From Corella eumyota (lineage: Eukaryota > Chordata > Ascidiacea > Phlebobranchia > Corellidae), in NCBI GenBank assembly GCA_963082875.1, contig OY720101.1:4712001-4776000 (forward strand): 64,000 nt of DNA, given 5' to 3'. This document shows, in pieces, positions 39,731 to 57,840 of the stretch (the stretch's first letter is position 1; each line of letters opens with the position of its first letter). A model generated the notes under the pieces. It saw only the letters and a program-made list of their open reading frames with translations, did not search any database and was not told where the DNA came from. A program made the translations under genes and the position numbers.

Positions 39731-40541
39731 ATCCGGTGCCTGATGTCATCAAAAAAACATTTCTAGAAAATTTGTGCAATTTTTTTTATTTGTTTATCAA
39801 ACGTAGGGTGCTGGGCCATAGAAAATGATGAAGCAATTATCTTCAAGAATAATTAGTTTTGGTGTGGTTAAGTAGTAGTTGGAATTATTGCACAATGAAG
39901 TTTTACTTGAAATAAAAATGCCCATATCTAAATTAGTGTTTAATTACTTTATATTAACAATAAAAAAGCCTATAGTTTCAGTTTTTAGAAGTTGCATTTA
40001 TATGTATTGCCTAGTAAAATTCAAGGACAAGGATAAAAAGAGTTTTTAATAAAAGAAAATTTTTTAAGAAAGTTAAGTCTAAATAGCCAGATTAGAGTTG
40101 TTTTTTTATTATCTGGCAGTTTGGTAGATATATAATTCATATTCGGATAGTATTGTATTTATTAACTTCTTGTTAAGCTTCCCTTTATTAACAATTGTTT
40201 TATTTAGGCATGCAAATGAATAACAACATTTTGCCTTAATGCAAAACAGATGTATCCTCACAACAATGTAAGCATTCTGAATCACTAAATTACAATTGAC
40301 TGTCTTCCTTCCATGCTGGATTGTCTTCATATAAAAAGGTATATCTTATATCCCTGTTAATATATTGTTAAAGTATGCAACAGTTAAGTTAGTTAAGGCT
40401 TACACTAATTAATTTTAATGAATTGTAGGATATAAATTAAATGTTTTAATTAGAAATTCATAGAATTAATTTTACCATTATTATATTTAGTTTAGTATAG
40501 GGTGTTGTGTTATTTTATTTGTGTCTAAGCTAAATTCAGTC
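39731..40541. other. CRELD distal 3' UTR and WxxW gene 1 upstream region
   Basis: Noncoding. From 39767 onward this stretch is the left end of a tandemly duplicated unit; it recurs from 43726. It includes AATAAA at 39911 (copied at 43870) and a conserved block 40130-40380 (copied at 44300-44530) that probably contains the WxxW gene promoter. Confidence 0.6.
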
Positions 40542-43500
40542 ATGAAGTTTTTAGCTTTGTTGTACTGTGTGGGAATATGCATTAACAAGATTAGTGCAAG
40601 TAAATCCATTTTGCTTATTTCTTAAATATTTTAAATAATTTCTTATATTGCCATATTATTTACTTTATATATGTTTAAAAATCAGTAGAAACATTTTAAT
40701 TGATTTTTATAAATATAAAATAGTATAAATTAAATTAAAAAAGTAAATCAAATTATATTATATTTTACAAAATATATAAAGTTAAATTTTTTTTATTCAG
40801 TACTCGTTGAAAATTGTGAGTGGACAGAATTTTATGACCGAGATGATCCAACCCAATTGGGTGATTTTGAGACCTTGAAACATTTTTTTCGAGAATACCC
40901 TGAAGAAATTTGTGAGAACCCACAAGCTGTTAGAGCAAGAAATATTGAAACCCAAGATTTGGCTCAGTTCGATGACCCCGGTTTAATTGAGATAAGCATA
41001 AAACTTGGGTTTTCTTGTACCAACACGTACGAAGGAAATTGTGCAGATTATGAAGTTCAGTTTTGCTGTCCTCCAAGTAATTTCAATTATTTAACTATTG
41101 TATAAAAATATTATTAGAAATTAACAATTTTTTATTTAAACATGTCTATTTTTTGTGTTTTAAAAGTTCACTTTCCTTTTTTTCCTTTGTCTTTAACTTC
41201 ACATACCAAATATTTTAACTTTTAGAGCCATTTGATGAATGCAAATATGGCAAATGGACTCGATGGTTAAATTGTGATTCACCAGACGGGGATTGTGACT
41301 GTGAAACGTTACCACTCTTACGACATCAATATCCTGAACAAATTTGTGCCAATCCAACTGCTATTGATGCTCGGGTTGCAACCACGCAGAAACATTATAC
41401 AACATCTGGTCAAAAGGTGACGATTTCACCCGATCATGGTTTGGTTTGTTTAAATGTTGGTCGACAAAGATGTTTGGATTATGAAGTCAGGTTTTGTTGT
41501 CCCAAACGTAAGTTTTCACATTTTAGGTTTTAATAAAGTATTGTAGATTGAGAATTATTATACATTTTTGGAGGGTGTTTTAAATAAAAAGTAACTAACA
41601 AAAAGGGGTAAATCAATTTATATTTTTTATTTGTTTATAGTAAAAATTTAAACGTATTTACAATATTTTATTCGTATGTTAATTAATTTTATATTTTTTA
41701 ATGATTTATTATTTTTAAATTAAGGTTATTTTCTTTGTTTAGGCAAAGAACCAATTTGTTATGGAGGATATTGGACTGGTTATTTTGATCAAGACGATCC
41801 TGATGGCCTTGGAGATTGGGAGACTTTAAAGAGTCTTCGGGAGGACTACAGGGAGCAGATTTGTGAGTTCCCAATCTCTCTGGATGCAAGAGTTGTTGGA
41901 ACATGTGAACCTTACTTGAGTGCTGGACAGAAAGTGACAATTAATACTATCGATGGTTTTAGTTGTAAAAATGTCGGGCAAACATGTTTAGATTACGAAG
42001 TTCGGTTTTGCTGTCCTCAAGGTAAAATTAATTTATGTTTATTTTTATAACAGCTTTAAAAATTATACTTTAAAAATGTTAAAATTAAGGCATTAGATTT
42101 TATGAATTTGAATAATTAAGTAGGGGTTAAATAGTTAAAATGTTTCCTATTGGATTAATTCGATATATTGTTCTTAAATCTGATTTCCTGTTTACCAAGG
42201 AAAAACAGGAATTGAATAATAGGATGTTTTATTCGTTAGGAAATGTTGATCAAACTCAGTCTTTGTTTAAATTAGGATGTTTGTGTATAGCAAACAATTG
42301 TGCTGCTTATGTTATTGTTAAATAGGATTTTCCAAGCTGTTTATTGTGTTAAAGAAACATAAATTACATTTAAATTTATTAGCTGAAAATTGCTCATTCT
42401 AAAATGTGAAGTCTATTTCAACTCTTTTTTAATTTTAAAGATTTTTTTTATTTTTGAATTTATGAATTGTGTTTGAAAATTGATATTCTATTTTTTCGAT
42501 CTAAATTAATTGTATTTTTGTAAAGAGTTATCCAAAATTTTCCACTTTTAACAAATGGTAAATTTTTCAGATGAACCAGAAGTTGAATGTTTTGGCGAAT
42601 GGACGGAATTTTTCGACCGTGATGACCCAACAGAGAAAGGAGATTATGAAACTCTTTCTCTTCTTCACAGAGACTACCCAGAGTCGATCTGTAAATATCC
42701 AAGCGGTATTGTGGCGCGAACAGTAAAGTCACAAACTTCTTATCAAAAACAAGCCCAGATTTTAACAGTTTCAAATGAGCATGGGTTATCATGTGATAAT
42801 GTTGGGCAAATATGTGATGATTATGAAGTTGCATTCTGTTGCCCAGTTGGTAAGAAAATAAACTTAAGAACAATTCATGTTGAATTTTTATTTTACTGTT
42901 GTTTAAAGAAAATATATACAGCAGAAAGCCCCATGGTCCTACTAATTTGCTTGACAAGTGTAAAAAAAATAAGGACTAAAGTACTATTAACTGGTTGTTG
43001 GTTTAATTTCCACTGCTTTCATGCTGTAGCGCACTTGAGTAAGGCGCTTTAAAACGGTAGAAACTTCTGCTTGGCTAGCACTTATTCGGCAGCATAATAA
43101 TCTGGCAATTATAATCTATAATATCCCAAACTGCTACAGGCAACTCAAGATTTGGTCGGGGTAACAGTTGTTACCCCATGTTTAGGTTGCGCATTCGGCC
43201 TTTTCACATCTAGAATAAAAATATTTACCCAAAAAAATGTGTAAATATTAGAATATTATTCTAACTAATATGTATTTTAAATCAACAGAGGTGCCCTGTG
43301 AATGCGAAAATGGTGAATGGAGTGAATATTTTAACATTGACACTCCCAATAAGGAAGGTGATTTTGAAACCCTGACAGATATTCGAAAACTTTACCCAGA
43401 AATTTGCCCATATCCATCTGCTATCGACGTCAGGCTGTTTAACGGTGATCACTACTCTCTGTCAGGGGAAAATGTCCATTTAAGTCTACAGAAAGGCTTT

Positions 43501-43786
43501 AAATGTGTAAATACCAAAGAACAAATGTGCTCTGATTATAAGATCAGATTTTGCTGTCCACTTGGTAAGATAAGTACTTTGGTTTTAACTTTTATAAAAA
43601 AATATTTTAAATGCTTAAACTATTAGTTAATATTTAATCTCAAGGAAATAGTTTTTCTGAATATAAACTTTTTTGTAAGTAATTTAAAGCTTAAAATGTT
43701 TGTTAAATTAATTTTTAGCAAATGTAAAATTTGTGCAATTTTTTTATTTGTTTATCAAATGTAGGATGCTGGGATGTAGAAAGTGA
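40542..43786 (+). CDS. Secreted five-WxxW-domain protein (tandem copy 1)
   Basis: Predicted secreted protein made of a signal peptide and five Mucin2-WxxW domains. Function unknown; in vertebrates the domain occurs in gel-forming mucins. Exons: 40542-40599 (MKFLALLYCVGICI), 40801-41076, 41226-41507, 41743-42021, 42571-42849, 43289-43564, and a proposed last exon 43719-43786. Sum 1518 nt, 505 aa. Each middle exon is one domain in phase 1-1, with a pattern W(T/S)-x-(F/Y)(F/Y)D, DP...GD-ETL, YPE-IC, A-DAR/VRAR, GFSC and DYEV-FCCP. The last exon uses an acceptor kept from the Thr-rich exon of the sister gene, runs 22 codons into DNA copied from the CRELD 3' UTR, and has AATAAA at 43870. If that exon is not used, reading through the last donor stops at 43626. 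Closely matches 44702-47750. Confidence 0.75.
42989..43237 (+). repeat. SINE copy lacking its A-box head
   Basis: Sits in the intron before the fifth WxxW exon. The counterpart in the sister gene (47147) is complete. Here TAACTGG is followed directly by TTGTTGGTTTAATTTCC, so the A-box region was lost after the duplication. Confidence 0.8.
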
Positions 43787-44701
43787 TGAAGCAGTTAATC
43801 TTCAAGAATAATTAGTTTTGGTGTGGTTATGTAGTAGTTGGAATTATTGCACAATGAAATTTTAGTTAAAATAAAATCCCCAAGTCTAATTCAGTGTTTA
43901 ATTACTTTATATTACCTATAAAAAAGTCTATAGTTTTAGTTTTAAAAAAATCATTTTAACATATTGTTTAGTATAAAATCAAAAGTAAATATCTAAAAAA
44001 TATTTAAGTGATAGATTTAATTGCCTTGTCGTTGAACAACATTAAAATTTGAAAAAAAATGGATGTAGAATCCAAATAGACTGATAGAATTTGTTTTTTT
44101 ATCTTGTGGTTTATTTTTTACATTGAATGTTGTTTATTCATACCTCTTTATGTTAATTATATACTATTTATCTCTTTTTATTAAGTCAAAAGGAAATGGT
44201 TTTATTGAAACGTTTTTTGATCTAAAAACATTTAAGTCATCAGGTAAATAAATACATTAATAAATATTAAATCTAGATTAACATATTTGAGTATTTATTC
44301 ATATTCGGATAGTATTGTACTTATTTACTGTTTGTTAAGCTTCCCCTTATTAACAATTGTTTTATTTAGGCATGTAAATGAATAACAACATTTTGCCTTA
44401 ATGCAAAACAGATGTATCCTCACAACAATGTGATAATTCTGAATCACTGAATTACAATTGACTGTCTTCCTTCCATGCTGGATTGTCTTCATATAAAAAG
44501 GTATATCTTATATCCCTGTTAATATATTGTTAAACTATGCACTACAGTACGTTTAGGCTTCTACAATCTATTTAAGTTAATTGTTGATTATTAGTTATTT
44601 GAAAATATGTTTTAATCATAGGTTAATAAAATTAATAGTACTTTTAATAAATTTAGTTTAGTAGTTTGTGTGATATTATTACCTCTAAGCTGAATTCAGT
44701 T
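43787..44701. other. Duplicated CRELD 3' UTR piece and upstream region of WxxW gene 2
   Basis: Homologous to 39830-40541. No coding region. It holds the AATAAA at 43870 and the conserved 44300-44530 block next to the start of gene 2. Confidence 0.6.
43870..43875 (+). terminator. Poly(A) signal captured from CRELD 3' UTR copy
   Basis: AATAAA inside the duplicate of the CRELD 3' end (original at 39911). It lies 84 bases after the proposed stop of WxxW gene 1. Confidence 0.55.
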
Positions 44702-53355
<8,654 letters not shown>

Positions 53356-53480
53356 GTCCAGAAGATAAGCTTTTGTGATTAAATCTTGGGTAAATGTACT
53401 TTTGTATGCTTCTGGTACGACCATTTTCTGGTACGACCATTACAAAAATAGCACGTTAATGTATTCTTATATAGCTTTAT

Positions 53481-53486
53481 AATAAA
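53481..53486 (+). terminator. Poly(A) signal of the mucin-like gene
   Basis: AATAAA about 125 bases after the stop at 53355. Confidence 0.6.
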
Positions 53487-53727
53487 CAGAATTATCTTAA
53501 ATTTATCTTATTATAATAACTCTTAGTAGGTCAATATGTTTTTAAGAACAATTTTAAAGTTTCTTTTTTTACTTATTAATTTAAGGAAAGGTAACAACGT
53601 TATTAAGTTTTTAAATTTAGTTTTTCGCGCAACAAATTAGTTATGGTTAAAAAAATGGTATCTTTGTATGTATGTCTTTTTAAACAATAGGCTACATTAG
53701 TTTACGATCGAAAACAAAATTTAAGCA

Positions 53728-54190
53728 AAGGTGGGCACTAAACCGTTAATGCGTTAATCGTTAATTAACGAAGTTAAATTTTTCGATAAAATTTAACTTT
53801 TAAGTTAACTTTAAAAATCGTTAACGAAACTGTTAACTTTCGTTAAATTGTGCTTCCGTTAAATTAAATCCGTTAATTTAATTTTTTTACAAGTTTACCA
53901 TGGTAATATAAAAGTATATATGTTTTATTTTGCTGTTTATTGGGTTTAATCGTTTCAATTTTAAAGGATGTATTGACGATTATTGACTGACGTATAAACG
54001 ATGTATTGACGACGATGACGATGTATTGAAATTTTAAACGATGCAGTTTTGAAAACGTCATTTAAACTTACGTTCGTGTAGTTAAAATATCAACTAAGAT
54101 AAAAACTGCTGTTTTTTTTTAAATAGGGTCGTTTCTTTGTTTGTTTTATTTAAATTTTAACGTTAACGTTTATAGATAACTACCGTTACA
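53728..54190. mobile_element. Possible degenerate hAT-type nonautonomous element
   Basis: Begins with GGTGGGCACT followed by many TTAACG repeats, a layout seen in hAT subterminal regions. The matching opposite end was not identified and no transposase is present. A short relative lies near 12430-12500 (GAGCACCAAACAG, GTTAACGGAGTTAAATTTTCG). Confidence 0.3.
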
Positions 54191-54284
54191 TTTTGTTATA
54201 ACTATATATAACTATAAAAAGTTAAATTAAGAATTTGGCAATAAAAGATTAAATCAGAGTTTTTATTTAAAACCCCATTTTTAC

Positions 54285-56966
54285 CGGGGTGATTTTTAGT
54301 TTCATATTTGTGAATTCGCCATTCCAAAGAAAAGGAGCCAATCCAAAACCATCTTAAGATTTTCCTATAAAAAAGGTGTTCTTACTGAATTTTTTGGTAT
54401 TGAATTATGGTACTATTATGACTATCTCAAGAAACATAAATTAACCCAGTAAATTGCCTGTAAATTAATAAACCAGGTGCTTGATTGGGTTAGTTAAGAA
54501 CGAATTAAAAACAAAAATATTAGTAAGTACTGTTCCAATCTTGTCCAAGTTGTGACGTCATGGTGTTTGCCATGCTGTCCATGATGTTTTTCGAAACTTC
54601 TCCTACTGCGAAAGTTTTTTGATGCATTTGAGCTGTCATGTTTGAAACCTGCATGACGATTAGCTCGCCACTTGCGGTGATATTGACAACTGTTAAGATC
54701 ATCTAAAACAAACAAAATATTAATTTTGTTCACACAAAACTATAAAAAAATCATTGCTATGCAAAAAATACTGGTATATACCCCGCTCATTGTCATGGCT
54801 TCTTCCAAAGTTTCGTTCTCCATCATAACCATCATTGACATATCCATATTATGTTGATTCAACATTACTCCATCTCCTAACACAGACATAAGTGGCTCGT
54901 TTTCACACATTCTTATCATCATGGATCTGAATTAAAAATAAAACGGTATCATTAGGTTGTTCTATTGAATGTCATTTTGTACCTGTTTCTGTTACCGTAT
55001 TGCTGAAATCCTGGAATCAACCCAGCCATTCGCTTTGTATTCAGCAAATCTTGCATTGCTTCTGGTGCCTGTTTGCAATTTAAAACAATAGTATATAAAC
55101 TTAGATAAACTCGATATTAGTAAGCACTTACGTTTTCCTGAGTAACAATATACTCGCTGGCTCTTAACAGGTAAAAAACATTGAGGTAAGTTCGACTAAA
55201 ATATGAGTTTGTTACAGCTTGCATTTCTTCAGTGGATTCACTGAATTCAGCCAACGGACCGGGCTCATAGTCATACCTGTAATGTTAAAAATATAATTAT
55301 TTTAGGTATTTCAAGTCTAATTAGGGGTTAATTTCGATTTGATTTTATTAACGTTGGTTAGGACTAGACAACACTTGGACGTTCATTTATTGCATGTTGT
55401 GTTGTGTGCTTAATTACTTTAAGTATATTTTGCTAACCTTGTATCAAGTAAAAGGGTGGGCACAATTGTTCCATCAAAATAAAATATCATGCCTTCTTCT
55501 GTTATCTCATAATTCTGAAGAGTGGTTAAATCCATCGAAGCAATGTTGATCATCGTAGGCAATACTCTGAAGCGATCATCATTGGCGTTAATATCCTGAA
55601 ACCTAACACCTAGAAATTGCGACATAGACGAACAAATTTAAAAAAAAATTCATGTGTGCATTAAAATTAAGTTTATCTAACTTATTTTAATCTATTGATT
55701 AAATTAAAGTTTCTAAATTAAAGTACTTACGTCAGAGCTTATTTGTTGTCGCAGCATAGGCTACCAAGGTAAAGTTCTTGAAAATCTTCGTTAATTTCTT
55801 CATTTTTAATAAAATCAAGATCAAATGGGGACGTGATGTTACATAATATTTCAGCTCTCTATAAAAAAAATTTTAAGTTAAGTTTCTTTAAAAACACATC
55901 TTTTTGAGATTATGAATATATTTATGTGTTGGTGTGCTGAGCCTTTAAAGCTCTTTAAAATAAATTGCAAATTAGCATACTTTATATAAGCCACTGCTTG
56001 TTATAAAGGCTCAATGTTGCAGTCGAAATTGTAAATTTGAAAGCATGGCACTAAAATTCACAGTTTGCATTTTGATAACTCTATCAAAATAGAAAAGATC
56101 ATAAAAATTTTAGACTTAGATTGTAAGCTTAGCTTTTTAAGATTCAGGATAAAAATAGCAAAGCTACATTTAAACTTACTGTTACGATTTTGCCTGATAT
56201 TTTTTGTATAATAAGCCTTATTAATATTTTATAGTACTTTATTGCGAAATATTAACACATAACCGTCCACAACTCGCATCACGAATACCTCATACATAAC
56301 ATTTCAATACTTTTTAACTAACAAGTCACGTGGTACAGCTCACGTGATAGAGAGAAGGTGTAAACACGTGACTATAGGTGTAAACACGTGGCTAAATGCA
56401 GATAACAACTTCAAGTAAATAAGAAAATGGCGAATTCGTTACATTACCTATGACCGACTTTTTTTAACTTGTTCTAATATGTGATCTGTGATTAAATCTA
56501 ATGTTGCCTTTTCCGAAAAGTGTATAGATCTAGCATTAACTCTAAAAAGCAACATTTGTTTTTAAATATGCGTCAGTTGAACCTTAATTGATTAAATTTA
56601 ATACAAATTATTCTAAAATGTTTTAAAAAAAAATTTTGCATACTCGCTTAGTTCAAAACTTAGAGTAAAAACATCAGATGGCATTTTAATAAATGTTCCT
56701 CCCAAATTGATAAACTGCGAAGGACGGTTGGTTCCAATATTCATAACAGGTAGCATAACGCAGCTAAAATTTAATTTTAATAAACATTTAACAAAAAAAT
56801 TGAGGTAATTTAACCGTTTTAAAATCTCAAGTAAAATTTTACTTTTTTCGATTCCTTTCCGATTTAACCGAACTTTAAATCCAGGCATAGTCTGAGAGTT
56901 CACCATGCAAAATATTGCAAGTAGTCCAATCAGTATTAGCTTTATCTTTAAATGCAAGTTATACAC
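54285..56966 (-). pseudogene. BPI/LBP-family gene, broken copy (paralogue a)
   Basis: Eleven exon positions match those of the intact neighbour: 56843-56966, 56644-56763, 56448-56541, 55981-56080, 55731-55858, 55438-55637, 55132-55276, 54983-55068, 54782-54926, 54531-54702 and 54285-54364. The first exon has a signal peptide and the family opening MPGFKVRLNRKGIE, using an upstream ATG because the usual start codon is ATA. Damage: stops where paralogues read sense in exons 4 (TGA for CGA) and 11 (TAA); +5 bases in exon 5 relative to paralogue c (128 vs 123 nt), followed by a stop; exon 6 acceptor AG changed to AA; exon 3 shortened, with an inverted-repeat element inserted at its donor; no terminal exon found. 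Exons 7-10 remain open and closely similar to the neighbour, so decay is recent or the 3' half is still under some constraint. Confidence 0.8.
56180..56443. mobile_element. MITE with four CACGTG sites, copy in BPI-like gene a
   Basis: 264 bp with ends TGTTACG and CGTTACA (inverted) and flanking TTAC on both sides, a 4-bp target duplication. Related to 59717-59973. CACGTG at 56327, 56341, 56365 and 56385. No coding capacity. Removing it and one TTAC restores GTAAGT directly after exon 3 of the gene (minus strand), so it landed on the splice donor. Confidence 0.75.
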
Positions 56967-57179
56967 TTTTCCAACTTTTAAAAAAAAAACTGAACTAAAC
57001 CAAAATAATATTATAAAAATTTCACTAAACAGATATAAGCTAGATATATTTATTTATTAATGTACTTGTTTACATATGTTGATGGTACGAGACTGTATTC
57101 TAACACATTTTGCATTCGTTTTTTCGTAAAAAGCATTTTATACAAGTCTTTATGTTAAGTTTATATAAACATGATGTTC

Positions 57180-57420
57180 AATTTTTCTTAACCTAAAACT
57201 TTGCAAAGAAGTAGATTTGGTATTGCATCTTTTGCACGCTTTTAGGTCATGATTTAAGCTACTATATACACTCCGGGCAAATGCATTAATAATTTCTTAG
57301 GATTGTGTTTAAGATTTGTAAATGTAATCATACTGATTAAATGGCTAGAATATTTGAAGCGACATTTAATGCGACCTGGTCGGTATTTAGGTCAATGTTG
57401 CTTCTTAAAAATTTTACACG
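57180..57420 (-). promoter_or_regulatory. Conserved upstream block of BPI-like gene a
   Basis: Matches the block upstream of gene b (61090-61345). On the minus strand both contain CCCGG(A/G)GTGTATAT followed by GTAGCTTAA, then AAAAGCGTGCAAA. The TATATAG near 57262-57269 may be a TATA box. The rest of 57000-57806 holds nothing coding except a possible exon relic at 57460-57540. Confidence 0.4.
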
Positions 57421-57459
57421 CTGAAGGAAACGAGTAAATGATATTTGTTTTAGTTTGAT

Positions 57460-57540
57460 ATCTTCTGATGACATTTTTATTGTTTGGAATGAAAGATGTG
57501 AACGAGTTTTTACAGAAACTTGTAATCATCATGGTTTGTT
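57460..57540 (+). pseudogene. Possible relic of a mucin-like C8 exon
   Basis: GGAATGAAAGATGTGAACGA followed by a weaker match resembles exon 23 of the mucin-like gene (52918-52962). A little further on, AAACAGAATTATCTT at 57560 matches the mucin 3' UTR (53484). Suggests a decayed copy of the mucin-like 3' end between two BPI-like genes, opposite to them. Confidence 0.4.
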
Positions 57541-57737
57541 TTTATTATATCTTCATAGTAAACAGAATTATCTTTTACTTATTTATTAACTGTAACAACA
57601 GTATTTAAAAATCCGAATAAAAAATTATGTTTTGTATAATAAACAACTTTGATGTTCCATTTTTATCATTTTATTCAAGAAAATATACGAAAAAAAGCAT
57701 CTAGCTTTTACGACTTTTTAAACCACACAAACTTGAT

Positions 57738-57840
57738 TTATTATATTATTAGTTCAAGGTCGAAAACAGCAGTTAAGCATTCGAGAATGATTATTATATT
57801 ATTTGTTCAAGGTCGAAAACAGCAGTTAAGCATTCGAGCA
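57738..57840 (-). repeat. Short tandem duplication at 3' end of BPI-like gene b
   Basis: Two near-identical copies of about 53 bp sharing CAAGGTCGAAAACAGCAGTT (at 57755 and 57809). The right copy is read through as the Cys-rich C-terminal tail of gene b. Confidence 0.85.

Larger units (their letters stand above)
53356..54284. other. Intergenic, convergent gene ends, with TTAACG-rich repeat
   Basis: Noncoding. Contains the mucin-like poly(A) site and, at 53728-54190, a patch dense in GTTAAC/CGTTAA palindromes that starts AAGGTGGGCACT, like the end of some hAT-type DNA transposons. No last exon of the neighbouring BPI-like gene was found here. Confidence 0.45.

Noticed and set aside
42460-42957. 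165-aa antisense ORF over WxxW exon
   Set aside because: Shadow of the coding exon; the same shadow appears in the sister gene because the DNA is duplicated.
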